Shown: one piece after another, positions 36,835 to 50,192 of the stretch | How the letters are laid out: the number at the start of each line of letters is the position of its first letter | Numbering within the stretch: the stretch's first letter is position 1 | Source of the DNA: Anthopleura xanthogrammica | Taxonomy: Eukaryota > Cnidaria > Anthozoa > Actiniaria > Actiniidae | Length of the DNA stretch: 64,000 bases | NCBI GenBank assembly: GCA_964019055.1 | Contig: OZ025214.1 | Location: 1,977,501-2,041,500, forward strand | Direction: 5' to 3' | Program-made: the position numbers and the translations under genes | The notes under the pieces: generated by a model | Databases searched by the model: none | Seen by the model: only the letters and a program-made list of their open reading frames with translations | What the model was told of the DNA's origin: nothing

Positions 36835-36970
36835 ATAGACCCCTTGCACGTGACGTCTTGGCAGCTCAATTTGGCGGGCAAAACAAAAGAATTTTAATCT
36901 TCTGAGAATTGGAACCTATTGTTTTGCCCTCCAAATTGAGCTGCATCCCGACGTGCTGCAAGGGGTCTAT
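36835..36970. mobile_element. Palindromic MITE, ATAGACCCCTTGCACGTGACG family, full copy
   Basis: Starts ATAGACCCCTTGCACGTGAC and ends GACGTGCTGCAAGGGGTCTAT. Inner arms AGCTCAATTTGGCGGGCAAA and TTTTGCCCTCCAAATTGAGC pair as well, so the whole 136 bp folds back. A shorter relative lies at 55239-55349. Confidence 0.92.
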
Positions 36971-36990
36971 TGACCTTTCCTGAGATAGAG

Positions 36991-37093
36991 AACATGGTGG
37001 ATTGTGGTCTACCTTCGGTGGTACAAACATCTTTTTCTCTATGCCTTATATGGTGTTGTTTGTACCGAATCTAGGCCACAATGCATCCTGTTT
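36991..37093. mobile_element. Small palindromic MITE, copy 2 (partner at 22096-22196)
   Basis: AACATGGTGGATTGTGGTCT at the left and GCCACAATGCATCCTGTTTT at the right, with GGTACAAACA and TGTTTGTACC inside. Collinear with copy 1 at about 80 percent. It lies only 20 bp from the MITE ending at 36970. Confidence 0.87.
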
Positions 37094-38136
37094 TTGAATC
37101 TAAAAATAACCTATTCGCTGTTCATTTCACGATTTTTCGGGAACTCAAACTTGTAAGAATTATCCTTAGTCTTTCTCAAAAGGCCAGAACATATATACGT
37201 AAATTCTGAACAGCTCTACTGTACTGTTAATAAAAAAATATGTACTGATAATAGTTGGACGTTCTCAATATTTTTGCTTAAAAGATTGCGTTAATTTTTT
37301 GATATGGATTCAGGTCAGTTCAGAGAATGGATTCATTATTTACATCTCAAACACTATGCGCCAAACCAACCGGGAAATGAACCTTTGATTAGCTAGATCG
37401 TGTGGTGATCAGATAAAGGTTTAGTGGTTGGAAGCCGCAAGATGCTACTTTGATGTATAATGGAACATGTATTCAAGATTTATGGTAAATGGTTAGTCTA
37501 CAAGGAGGATATTCCTAAAACAGCTTACTGAAATGACAACTAAATGATATATCTTACATTATTTCTCTCTGTAGATGGATTCAGGAATATTGACGATGTC
37601 ATTTCAGACTCGTTTTGATGCACCCCACTGTGAGGCTGAACTTTAACGACATTTTCCGATTATATTCGAGCAAATGTGTGAGCAGCACCTAGATATTCAA
37701 ATCCTCATGTATACTCTGTGCGGATATAACTCGTTTAAATTAAGAAGCTTATTCTGATTTTTTTTTTGGTTTTCTTATACGATACAAAGTCATTGATAAC
37801 AAAAGTCCGCCACACTGACTATTGGTTTTATCCTAAGCTAATTTTAGCGCGAACTAGCTAGCTATATACTGTGAGACGCGCAGATAAATCAGTTAGATAA
37901 TCAGGTTTATTATTCTCTACTGAAAAGGGAAATGAGAACAGAATTGAAGATAATTTGTTGTTTTTGGCACAGAACATCAAATCTACTGTTCACTAACGAA
38001 TGATTAAAATATTTCGCTTTTGAAATGCAGTTTATCTTATTTCAATTTAAAGAATATTGCCCGAGGACCATAGCCAAGTGACTTTTCCCGATAAATCACC
38101 GCTACTTTGTCAGTTGGTAATATAACAATCAGTTTT
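37094..38136. other. Intergenic, nothing recognised
   Basis: No exon, RNA gene or repeat noticed. Confidence 0.5.
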
Positions 38137-38400
38137 AGGCCCAACTACACGCTGCGATTGTCGGCCCGAGTCTTCGCCAGAATATGTCGGGAAGCAAATC
38201 GTGCGTGTAGTTTAGAGGTTGAGGCCCGATTTAATTTAAAAATGAATCGGGTCGACATGAGAATATCTGTGACAGTGCTACAGATTTTGTGAATCGGGCC
38301 GATTTTTTTTTTCGAATTGTACTGGAATTGTACTGTACGGGCTCTTATCTACACGCACAATTTGCTTCCCGATGGTGTCGGGCCGACAAATTACAGCCTT
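38137..38400. mobile_element. Foldback element with TCGGCCCGA / CGGGAAGCAAAT arms
   Basis: Left arm (about 38156-38211) carries GATTGTCGGCCCGA and TCGGGAAGCAAATCGTGCGT followed by GTAG. The right arm (about 38349-38393) is the reverse complement: CTACACGCACAATTTGCTTC, then TGTCGGGCCGACAA. The loop between has further TCGGGCC words. No coding capacity. Confidence 0.8.
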
Positions 38401-39136
38401 TATATTTTTGAAGAACTAATCATTAGGACTAATGTACTCACCCCGGCCCTTTGCTGAACACTCCACGCACCAAGTTTTTCGATTATAATCTTTACTTGGA
38501 AAAACCTAGCCAATTCGAGTCCTCGGTATGAGTTTCAGTTTTTTTCTCTTGGTAAAACACCTTAAGATGTTTGGTTTGAAGGAGGTTTGTTCTGTTGGTT
38601 AGACCTGTTGCTACGATCACTTACTAGCTTGTTAGCCGTGTGATGTCAATAGACCAACATGCAAAAGCTTCACCACGTACAGCGGTTTGTTATCTGTAAC
38701 ATACGCAAGAATTTTCTTAAATCTTTCGAGAAACGTCCAATGCATTTTTTTCGATGCTTGAAGTAAAAAAATTTAAGTAACACTTATTCAGAACTTTATG
38801 ACGTCATGCTGTTTATTTATTGGATTATGGTTCTGGTTGGCAGAGTACTGGAGCCAAGTGAACGTCAATGCTCACTAGTACAGTCTGGAATTCAATTGAT
38901 TTGATGATGAAAACCTGTCATTTGACGCTAATAGGAAAAGTAGCCATTTTTTAAACCTGATTCATTTTGCGCAGAGTCAAGGAGAAAGGGATATCATTCA
39001 AGGGCTGTGTACACAATAAGCTCTTGTTATGCGATAATTAATGATATTAACATGATCCTTTGTTACATAACCGTTTGGTTAGTTCACGGTGATGGATAAA
39101 TGGTCTATCATGAACTCTGCTTCCCTTCCTCACTCT
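38401..39136. other. Intergenic, nothing recognised
   Basis: No gene-like feature noticed between the foldback element and the microsatellite. Confidence 0.5.
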
Positions 39137-39677
39137 ATCCATCCATCCATCCATCCATCCATCCATCCATCCATCCATCCATCCATCCATCCATCCATCC
39201 ATCCATCCATCCATCCATCCATCCATCCATCCATCCATCCATCCATCCATCCATCCATCCATCCATCCATCCATCCATCCATCCATCCATCCATCCATCC
39301 ATCCATCCATCCATCCATCCATCCATCCATCCATCCATCCATCCATCCATCCATCCATCCATCCATCCATCCATCCATCCATCCATCCATCCATCCATCC
39401 ATCCATCCATCCATCCATCCATCCATCCATCCATCCATCCATCCATCCATCCATCCATCCATCCATCCATCCATCCATCCATCCATCCATCCATCCATCC
39501 ATCCATCCATCCATCCATCCATCCATCCATCCATCCATCCATCCATCCATCCATCCATCCATCCATCCATCCATCCATCCATCCATCCATCCATCCATCC
39601 ATCCATCCATCCATCCATCCATCCTTCCATCCATCCATCCATCCATCCATCCATCCATCCATCCATCCATCCATCCA
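39137..39677 (+). repeat. (ATCC)n tetranucleotide microsatellite, about 540 bp
   Basis: About 135 units of ATCC with a single visible interruption (CCTTCC around 39625). It opens every frame on the plus strand (Ser-Ile-His-Pro repeats) and the minus strand (Trp-Met-Asp-Gly repeats), so the resulting long open frames are not genes. A short (ATGG)n tract at 40723-40750 is the same motif in reverse complement. Confidence 0.99.
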
Positions 39678-39679
39678 AC

Positions 39680-42600
39680 TATTTTTCTCTTCCTCCCCCT
39701 TCCTCTATCCATTCGTCCGTCCATGTATTCATTTATTTGTCCATAATTCATCTGATGTCATTGATCCCTGATTGCTGTTTGCCGCATTTTGCGGGTTCCT
39801 TTTTTGCCTTATATTCGGCGTTACTAAACCACTTCCTTCCTTGTTACCCAGCCATTCAATTATTCATTTCACAAACAGAAATTTGGCCTATTCATGGAAT
39901 AACCATTCATTCAGCTTATTTGGTTGTGAGTCATTAAGAAACTTCACTTCATAATTCAAGAAATGGTTGAACATTGTTGTTTCCACTTGTTTTTCTTAGT
40001 GCGTTCTCTGACATCCTCCATCCATTCCTTCGTGTACAATACCGATCTAATCACTATTCACAAATTTCAATTGCATCCGAACTATCCACACATTTATCTT
40101 TGGTTGTAGACTAGCCGGCTTTATTTGCGTTCCCACATGGTTATTTGCTTAGAATGAACCATATCAGTACATCTTCGAATTCCATGAAAAATACTTTTAA
40201 CAACGGACGTAAATTTTACTAAGGACGTTTTTGTGTGTTAGTTTTGGATGGCATATTCGCTTGATCTCCTTGACATCTTCATCTAAGTTAAGCACATCTT
40301 CAGAAAAAATTTTCATCTTTCCAGCTTTCAGATTCCCATGCTCCTTTTTTCTTGTCTGAGTTAAGTTTTACAGTAACTGATTCGTTTCGAGAGCTAGATT
40401 AATAAAAATAATCAACCTACTTTCTTATATAATTTCCATCTTTTCAATCGTGCAGCGGTTTTCACTCTCATTAAAAGGCTTTTCTCTTTTCTTCAGTGTT
40501 TCCACTTTCTCACTTCCTGATTTACGTTTTTTAAATTTCTCCTAATTGAGCATTAATCTGGGAGCAATTCTATTATGACTTGGACTAGGAAAATATGGTG
40601 AGATATTATGTAAAGTCGTGGCTTTGATTCTAAATTTGAACAAGGAAAATAATTATCGTTGGTTTTTGCTTATAGAGGAGCACTTAGAAAAGCAAAACAG
40701 TGATAAATAAACAAACAATCAGATGGATGGATGGATGGATGGATGGATGGAAAAACATGACCAATAAGGCTTTTCACAGTATTTTTTATGCAGAATGCTT
40801 CAGCTATGGTTTACGAAATATTTTACAAGTAGTGCTTGGACTTCAAGACAAAATGATGAAGTTGGCTTTTACTAGCTACATCTCGAATGAAAATAGTAGA
40901 CTGACGACAGGAAAACTCATTTTATATACTGAACTTCAGTAAACGTTTATGAACTGCGTTAGAATGATTGTTTAGGTCATGCTGAGCGAGAGGAAATGGA
41001 AAAGGAAGGACAGAAAGAAGGACGATTTAGTATCAACCTTTCCAGCAGAAGCGTATTACACAAGATTTAACAGACTGTTTGCAGTCAACACATATAAACT
41101 ACCTATTATGTATTCTATAGTGTATTGTGCTGCAATGTGTGTTTATATATATATATATATATATATAGTAACCCGTCGTGTCCTCGTAGTGTAAGTTAAC
41201 TGAAGAATTGCAAGTTTAGAACGTGATGACATTTGTAACAGCTGAAAAAACTCTACACGAGTTTGTGGCCTTCAAAATCAAGTTTTAAGACTTCAAGAAA
41301 TACGTTTAAAATAGCTAAACTAATATTCAATGGCAGTTGTACTTAACAAGGTAAGTAAGTGTGTTGTAATAATTCTTTAGAAGATTGTACTTACTCGTTC
41401 TCGCAATCTGAAGACCAACTCTTACTCTGTTCGCTGAGGTCAAATAACTCAGGACCAGTGTTGTCTCGACTTACTTCTGCAAAGTAGAAAACAACTTTAG
41501 CTGTTTATCACTAGAATGAGAATAGAATAATCAGCATGAAAAAAAATAGCTATCGGTGAAAAAAACCAATAATATAGATGTACCTTAAAGATATATGTAT
41601 GATTTGTATGTTCCTTAATTTTCCTTGGAGAACTCTTGATCAATGCAACCCCCGTGTCCACACTCCTACAAATATTACAACTGCCATGTTTCACCACCAA
41701 AAATGTCCCTTGTTGATGGGGTTTGCAGAAGGTTGTTCATCAGACGAACTAGAGACTGGGACTGAAGCAGCTGGCATGGCTTCGTCAGAATAAGAAAACA
41801 AACGATGTCGAGTTTTACATAATTTGGATAGCGTATCAGAGTTGAATCGAAGAGCAATAACAAAATCTTTGAGTGTCAATAGTTGTTTTCTCTAACGCTT
41901 GAAGTTTCATTGGTTATAGGCATATTTTAGAGATTACACAATTTGGCCATTTTGATATATTGGAACTTGAATAATTCAAAATTCAAAACAAGATTCAATT
42001 GAACGAAAAGCAAAACATATACTCATGAATATACAATTGCAGATTATCACTTAGTGAAATCTAACATTGAGCTGCTCTCATGCCTTGATCGTCTCGTAAC
42101 AAGAAAAAAAACATCAAAACAAAATGACGAATAAAGTGTGTTTGTTCCTAGGAAAACAACGAACAATACACAGACGAAATTATTTTACGCAAATTCTATT
42201 TAAATAAACCACGGCTCCTTTTAGTCATTTTTCTCAATGTCAATATTGTGTAGCTATAAGTTCGTGTTAATTATAGGAAGAAAAGAAAGGTAATTGACTA
42301 GCGCAAGATCTCGTACCGCCTTGGATTTTTCTGGCTCACTTATGGCAATAAGCAAGGAAAAAGCCTGCCAGGGACTGAAAAGGGAGATGGCTTCAAAAAC
42401 ATTTTCCGAGATAATTGGTGGAATTAGGAAAAGATGGATTTAAATCTTAGCCGAGAAACTAAATAAAATTGCTAGCTTCTTCAATGGGCTGATATGAAGG
42501 TGTACCAAATTGATGACTGATTAGCGGGAAAGTTATTCTGGACACCGACCTGCCAAAGATTGGCCGAATAGACTATTAGAAAAAAGATTCGTCTACCTAG

Positions 42601-45600
42601 TTGATTATACAGAATTGGCCCAAAGATTCGCACTGGACTAGAGTAAGGTGTTGTGTTCAACCTTTTACCTGGTTTGATTCCAAGTCAGATTAAAATAAAC
42701 TAAGCTGATCACATATAACCCAAGTTATAAATTATTCTCATTTCTGGAAGATTTAATTAAGATTTGAGAACTGAATTTCAGATAAAACGTTAGGCAATAT
42801 CTAGAGTAGTTTTTTAAAATGTCAAAAATTTTTAGACAGTTCGATTATCCTGTCAACTTTACGAAGGATAATAAAACATAGACTGCATGAAATGGGAATT
42901 TAAAATTTTGAATTTAGAAACCTAAAACGCGGGAGAAACGAGAGAAAGAGAGAGCGGAAAGAAAAACAAAATAAAACCATTGTGATAGCGTCCTGGTATA
43001 AATTCTGTGATATTTCTTTGATGTATTGTAGTTCAATACAGCAATAATTGAGTGTACAGTTATGCAAATTATATACCTTTAGTATTGATGACATGACGTG
43101 CTCAAAAATCCCAGAAAAGACAACAAAGTATGAGCCGATAATTCGAATCCTTAACGGTTGTTTATCCAACTGCTTTGATCCTACAAACACTGTCCAACAC
43201 GTTGTTTTTCGCGTGAGGTAACACTCTAGTGCTAGGACATCCGTTATTGAATACTGGAAAGCACTCGTTCGAGTAAAACTTTAACATTCACTTACCGAGC
43301 CCGCGGGTTGGGCTGAATAGTTGACGCATGCGCGTCGAATTAAAGATCCCGTTTTGTCCTTGCGCACTTGAAAGCTCGAGGTGTTTATTGGGATTTGAGA
43401 GCAAAACACTTGAATTTAAACGTGCAAGTTTTTGTGAAACGCGCTCAAAGCCATGCGCATCTCGATAACTAATCTTGGATTAGCGAGTCGAGTGTGAATT
43501 AGTGCACGGATTAGTGGCGTCCAAGCTAAACGACACTTGGCAATGTTTTTTTTCTTCTTCCTTTCAATACCACGTATCGAAACCCGAGAACAGACTGCCG
43601 AAACAGAGAAACAAAGATAGCATCAATAGGTTATTCGGGATTATTCAAACATTTTCGGTGAATCGACTAATATGAATATAGCAAAAGCCGAGATGCTTGC
43701 GACAATTGATCAATGTGGCTATGGAATGGCGCTGAAATCACTTGTTTTGGTTTAAAAGAAACACATGTCTTACAAATGAATTACCTTGATGAATCATATA
43801 TTGCTTAAATTCTTGCTATGGAATTTAAATCAGTCTAGAGTCGCTCGTGTTTGCCTTCTTAACCATAACATATTCCTAGCACTGTGGAGTGGATGATGAT
43901 TAGCGTTGCTTAGAGGCAAAGTGCACGATACTGGAAAGGGCTAAAACCAATTTACCTTTAGTTAAGAATAATTGAATCATCCCGGCGGGTTTTTTTCTAA
44001 GCACCTGCGGTTTATTCAATTTGTTCATGGATTTCTTATCGGATATAGTTTTTTTCCACAACTGTGTGCAGTTAATCGAATTTCATAATAGCCTTACTTT
44101 TGCTAGCTTGATCGATCACGTTTCCAAATAACTTTCTCCAAGGTCTATGACATTTCCGTCATTTTCTGTTAAGTATTTGCTATATGTTTTACTGCGAGGG
44201 AGGGGGAAGGGAGGAAGTCATTGTTGGTTTTTTTAACCATTTTTGAAGAGGGCGCTTGATCGATAAATAGTTAGCAGATTCTGTTATCTTAAAAGAAGGA
44301 GAGAATCAGTATTTTTGTCAAGCGTGAAAATGCCACGATACACATGTAAGTCTGAAATGTTTTTATGTAAAGACCAGAATTGTTGGAACGAAAGGTTTCG
44401 TCTATTCCGCCATCTTGATTGGATGAGCAGTAAAAGGGGCGTAATAATTGGTTCAAAGGACCATAGTGGCGCCATTTTGTTTAAAATAGATCATTCAATC
44501 AGTATACACTTCTACCACTTACAAATGGGCGTTTGTTTGAAACATTAGCAAACTAAATGGTATAATTTCTAACATATGGATAATCTGACCACAAGGAGTT
44601 GACTATAAATGAAGTGTCGTTACTCCAAGAAATTAGTTTTAAGCCATAATAGGGGTTAAAATCCAGCCCTCGCGCACCATGACTATGATTTACAGACTTT
44701 AAATCTTTCTCGATCATGTGATTACGTGTCTGTCCATGCACTGAAACCAATCAGCCACTATTTATCTTTATAACTGTGTGAAAACGTATTCATGGGATCG
44801 ACAAGAATTTTGCTTTCAAAATAAGTGAACGTTCTTGATTCACAGTCGGAACGTATTAAAAAAAAAAAAAAAAAACAAAAACAAAACAAGAAAGGTCAGA
44901 GATAAAAGTTTATACTCAACTTAAACATGAACTTGACTGCATCTTCAACATTTTTAACGTTCTTAAACTTTGGTTCTTTAATAATGTCCTATTTTAGATC
45001 CCATTTCAATCCCTTGACTACTATTTCTTTATCGACACTGACGCTATTTAAGATAAGAATGTAAAATTAAGAGTCCTCTTATTCTCAAAAGCCTTACTTG
45101 GGAAAGTAATTGCAAGAATTAAAACTTGCGTTGCGACCAAGTTCGGGATCCTTTTCTACTTGAACTATATCAATAAGACGTTTGGCTGCAATTAGTGAAC
45201 TGCTGAGTATGTTTCTGAACAAGAAACTGAAAGGAAAGAATTATATACGAAACAAGATTTACAAAGGAGGTTTTTTATTTCATCTGTTACGGATATTTCA
45301 AAAATATGAAAAAATAAAAAATAGGTAAAAAATATGAAAAAGAAACCGAACGGATCTACGAATCCATGACTACGTTAGGAACAAAATCCGGCTGGCAACG
45401 CATAAACATAACGGAGAACTCATTAATAGAAGCTATATGTAGAATTATAAAAACAATTTATACAGGTATTCTTATTGCCTAGTAACATCCTACTTAATAA
45501 AAATCGTGCCTATATGTTTTCTGTTTTTTTTTGTCGGTACAATTGAGTAACTCTCAAAGATGTTGAGACAAACGTGCATTAAGCCGCCATCAAAGCTGCT

Positions 45601-48235
45601 TTGCTTAAACAGCCGATCAAACAAATAAACATGCGTTTGAACCCTTTGTGCACGTAGTAGACGTAGTATGGCAAAATAAATATTTACTTGTTAAAACCTG
45701 TTAATTGTATGATTGGATAAACAGTGAAGGGATCAAGAGTGTTAATAGATGATTGCTAAAAAAAGCTACTTTCAAGACCACGTTTACCTCAGATTCGGTT
45801 CCTTTTTGCAGTATTCTTGAATGCGCCGTTAGTATATCCAGTTTTTTCGTCGCCTATCTACATGTCAAGTTTTACACGTAAGCTTATGATCTTCCCAACA
45901 ACGCAGTCATATAAGCATCTCTTTCAAAGTGCTTATCTTCAGAACGTCTACTAAAATCACTGACTGCGTTCGAGTATCTTGCTAGGCTACCAAATACAGT
46001 AATGCATACTAAAATTGAATTTCAAACTACTGCTCAAGAGTGACGCGTTGAGGCAGTGCTCTAAGAGAAATAAATACCCAAGTGTGGTTTTGATTTTATA
46101 ATAGTTGCTTAGTCACGTCCAATTACTTACGCAATCATCAACAACTTAAATGTTTGCACGTAAAAAGGCGTAAATTAATTTTACCAATCCATTCAGATAA
46201 CCAGCCTTTCAATAATTAAAAGGTTCTCTGTTAACAGCTTGATGTTGGTTTAATTATAAAGCAGAGATTTGATGATATTTGAAGCATAAAAAATCTAAAT
46301 CCTTCCGAAGACTTGACATAAAAACTGAATTGATTCTGGAGTCAGCTAAGTGAATTTTTAATGAGTTGGATAGACAAGGAACACGTAGTATAATGGCGTC
46401 ATAGTGGTGTAGAACCAATCAATAATCATACGTGCTAATATGTTAGTGTGGTCCTGGCACAATGGGATCACTTAATGTGCGCTGTTAGTTCATGGTAAAG
46501 ATTCTGATCTCTCGCATGCAATCTAGATAGACCCCTAGATACAAGGCAAAACAATGCATTGTAAATTCATGAACTGATTCCTAGACCTTTAAATATAAGC
46601 AAACCATGCACAAATACCTTGTGTATGATTTCTTTGTTTATCAGTTATGCTTGGGAAGTTTGGTTAAAGAGTGTGATAGCCTTATGCTTCCTGGTGCGGA
46701 GAGCTTTTAGTTAAGTAATTAGGTAAATCTTGGTAAGATAAATTATAGAATAATAACCACCACCACTACACCCCTTCAAAAAAAAAAGGAAAGAAAGGAA
46801 GAAAGTCTAAATAAGCGTACTATACCTCTGAAATTTGATTTCGAAATATAAAGAAAGAACATTACCCCAAACGTAAGCGGTTTCTGTAGCAGGTGAATCG
46901 AAACAAGAGGGATTTGGTGTCAGCGGCAACATTCTAATGAACGTTTGAGCCGTTTCCATCCCAACAAATCATTTGAAATATTAAAACAAATATCTGTTTA
47001 GTTTGTATGATTTTGCACCATAAAACAAAACAAATGTTAATACATGCACCGATCGATAGACCAAACATATTAAAGGAAGGTGAATTTGGAGGTATTTATT
47101 TTTAGTAAAATGTATGTTGTCTCGAGACCTTAATAAACGTCGGATGATCAGATCAACCAAACTTCGCTTTTGCTCGACGTTTGACTTACAATTGGGACAA
47201 GACTGAGCAGGAAAAGGAAACAGTCAAATGGTAAAAAGGATTTTTAATAAAAATATAAGAAGGAGTGTTACCTGATCCAATATAAAGTTTAAAGAGTTGA
47301 GATCCGCCGGTTGACCCAAAATGGCCAAGCGCAAGTTGGATTTTAATCAAACAGGTCACCAGTTGTTCCAGTCAGGATAATGGTCAGCCAGTGAATCATC
47401 TATATTTGACTCGCAAGTTCAATTTGTATGAAAGCGTGTCTAAGGTTCTTTTTTCTTTCCTGGATTTTAATCGTAATAAATCATATTCATTGCAGTCGAT
47501 TTGACACAAGAAACAAGAAAGAAACAAGTAGCCTGGCTCTATCGGTCGGTACCCTTTGATCCATCTTCAACAAGTCGGTTTTGACAGATTCTTAAAAAGT
47601 GTCACCAAATAATTAACGATTACATTCTATTCCATACAAGATTTCCTTGATGTTAATTGCATATAAAGGAAATAACAACTTCACTTGATCAATGCGGTGT
47701 ATTGATTATACTGCCCTTTCAAGTGAGTCTTGACAATGATGTTAATCATTATTCAGTTTAACGGCTGGATGATTGATATTGACGGGCAGCAAAATCATGG
47801 TCCCATATTAGAGCACTCAGTAACTTAATAATGGATTTTAGAAATGATAGAAGGCTTACAGATTATAATCTTGGCCGTAAAGGAAGGTGTATTATTGAAA
47901 CAAGTGCGCATGCGCGGTACGAACGTGGGTATGGCTTTCCATTAACGCTACGGTTATCTAGTATTATTTATTATTATATAAAATAATATTAGCTAGTTGT
48001 GTTTTTTATTTGCGTTGTCGAACTTGACTTAAAATTGATTGACTTGAAAGAAAAGTAAAATACAAATAAACTGAATTAAACGACTATAGATACAAGTAAA
48101 CAGCCGTGAAATAAAGATACCACAGTTAAGATGAACGAAACCACAACTGTTAAAAATATATATATGGGAGATCTATCGGCTAGGAAAGACACACGACGTC
48201 TGATTCGCCTTGATTTATGCTAACTTTACAGACAT
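39680..48235. other. Long intergenic stretch with scattered simple repeats
   Basis: Holds (ATGG)n at 40723-40750, (TA)n at 41147-41166, a poly-A run at 44860-44875 and a purine patch near 46780-46805. One 61-codon minus-strand frame (41693-41878) ending NKGHFWW looks protein-like but is not recognised. No firm gene over about 8.5 kb. Confidence 0.5.
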
Positions 48236-48239
48236 TACA

Positions 48240-48390
48240 TTCATTCTTTCTTTCTTTTTTTTTATTTCTTCCTTCCTTTCTTTCATTCTTTCTTTCTTTC
48301 TTTCTTTCTTCTTTTTTATTTCTTCCTTCCTTTCTTTCCTCCTTTCGTTTTTTCTTTCTTTCTTTCTTTCTTTCTTTTCTTCTCTCTCCT
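48240..48390 (+). repeat. (TTTC)n polypyrimidine tract
   Basis: Imperfect TTTC and TTCC units over about 150 bp. It produces Phe/Ser-rich open frames on the plus strand. Confidence 0.95.
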
Positions 48391-49946
48391 TTTCTCTTTG
48401 CTTGGTCTTTATTTATTTCAACAATAGTTTCTTTTCACTCTTTTCCTCCTACATTTTTTAATGTTTAATATTTCCCCTATCATTCATTCTCGCTCAGCTG
48501 TCATCGTCCATTTGTCCTTTCCCTGTTATTATCATATATTAGCCACTATTACCCAAGCTAAGAGCTTGTTTGGAACTGAACAATCTTCATTTCAAAGACT
48601 TTACTTCAAATAAACTGTTCTGTAGTTGCTTTCATATTTTTAAGATTGGATTCCATTTTTATTTTATTATCTAATGTTATTCATATTCTCACTACACATG
48701 ATTCTAATTTTCCTCCATTGACGAATCTTTTAAGATGGTAAGGTCTGCACTCAACCGTCGTCAAATCTACAATACTGTTTACTTAAAATTTAGTCTGTCC
48801 AGTTCTCATTTGACATAATTGAAATGTAAGTACCTTTCCTATAATGGAGCCCTTTTATACTAAATAAAGCTAACACAGTTCAAAAGCATTATATTTCCTT
48901 GAAAAAAGGAAGTTGAAGTCTCAAATAGCCCAAATACATTGAAAAGAAAGCAAATATTGAAAACCATAGCTTTTTGCCGCGAGTGAAAATTAAGTAAGTA
49001 TATTGTTGCCTTTGTTGCTTGGTTCAATAATATTTATTTTACTTCCAGTTTAATGTGATTTCTTTAATGGTATCACTGTTATAACGACAGTGTAATAAAC
49101 TCTATGATATACTGATCTCATAGCCAATCAACAACCTTTTTTGATTGTGTTTTGTTCATATTAAACCCTCAATTGTTGGCTACTCAATTTTCATTAAAGG
49201 AAACAAAAAAGCCATTCTTATGAATTCAAACCTCAATATTCAAAAATCCCCCCTGCAAAAAGTACATCTTTAAAAAGTAAAGATTTTTCATCGAAGAGTG
49301 TTTGCATGGACCAATAATAACATTTGAGATATAACGTTCAGAATAAAGTTTTGTGTTTATGGTATCTTAAAAAACATAGAAAAAAAGAAAAGATAACACC
49401 AGAATAATATACAATATCATTAAGGGTTTGTACATGAATGTCAATATCGAGATCAATATCTAAATGTGCAGGTATTTTGGGACACAATTAGGCGGTCAAA
49501 ATTCAGGAATTGAGGTAAAAATCGGCTAAAAAAAACGTGTTGTTCAGTCGTTACTAATAGTAAAACTGGTTCGTACATAAATTATTCAAGCAGGTCAGTT
49601 CTGTTTTGAATGAAAAAAGAGAACGAATTCGAAGAACGCAAACATTTATAGTAATTTATGTAATGGTTTAAATAAGTTTGCAGCATGGTTTTGGCTCATG
49701 AGTGGAAAGAGTCAGAACGAAAAAAACAACATATTTGTCGAAACCATGAATTCAAAGATATGTGTTTTCCGGCTTCGTTTGAATTTCTCACCCAACCATT
49801 TGTATTTTGTGGTTGTTGCTTTTTTGTTTGAGATTTTTTGAACCAAAGCTTGAACCAAAATTCAAGATCGTATGGAGCCGACCAATTATAATGAGGCTTC
49901 TATAAAAGTAATGCACGGTACCTTTTAATCGAGCTTCAGCTTTCTT
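48391..49946. other. Intergenic, nothing recognised
   Basis: AT-rich sequence following the polypyrimidine tract. If the candidate last exon ending at 49947 is real, its 3' UTR would occupy the right-hand end of this stretch. Confidence 0.45.
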
Positions 49947-50036
49947 TCACACTTTGATAGCAGCTTTGAGAAGGTAGGTGATGTAGTTGTTTATCACAAG
50001 ACAGTTATTGAGGCTCACTTCCACCCTGAACGTCCT
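49947..50036 (-). CDS. Candidate terminal coding exon, unknown protein (29 aa plus stop)
   Basis: Directly after a textbook acceptor on the minus strand (TTGTTTTATTTGCAG, AG at 50038-50037) the sequence turns GC-richer and reads 29 codons to TGA, beginning RTFRVEVSL and ending ITYLLKAAIKV. The change in composition exactly at the acceptor, and the balanced codon use, are typical of a last coding exon. I do not recognise the protein, and upstream exons (above 50040) could not be found: the next 600 bases toward higher coordinates are a tandem duplication. Could be a real gene end, a decayed copy, or chance. Confidence 0.33.
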   Translation of the reverse strand, partial: RTFRVEVSLNNCLVINNYITYLLKAAIKV

Positions 50037-50192
50037 CTGCAAATAAAACAAATTGAAAGTTAATATAATGGATCCCTTTTTACCGCCTTTGAACTCAAAG
50101 TGTACCCTTAACAATGAATAATTTAACGATCCGGCTTCAGCTTTGAATTTCAAATGCGCAAGTATAAGATTGACCTCTTTCATGAATTCGCA

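Noticed and set aside
39047..39937. Long open frames of 180-280 codons (Ser-Ile-His-Pro and Trp-Met-Asp-Gly repeats)
   Set aside because: They are translations of the (ATCC)n microsatellite in several frames on both strands.
47321..47380. Short ATG frame MAKRKLDFNQTG... as a first exon
   Set aside because: Good start context, but only 19 codons and no convincing donor or downstream exon.
47896..47912. NRF1-like promoter element (GCGCATGCGCGG)
   Set aside because: The palindrome fits the motif, but related ATGCGCAGT or GCATGCGTGG words recur in non-genic sequence (30958, 31916, 34819, 34850) and no gene start lies nearby.
48210..48468. Phe/Ser-rich frames here and at 52381-52701, 57314-57695 and 62319-62610
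   Set aside because: Products of TTTC or GAAA simple repeats.
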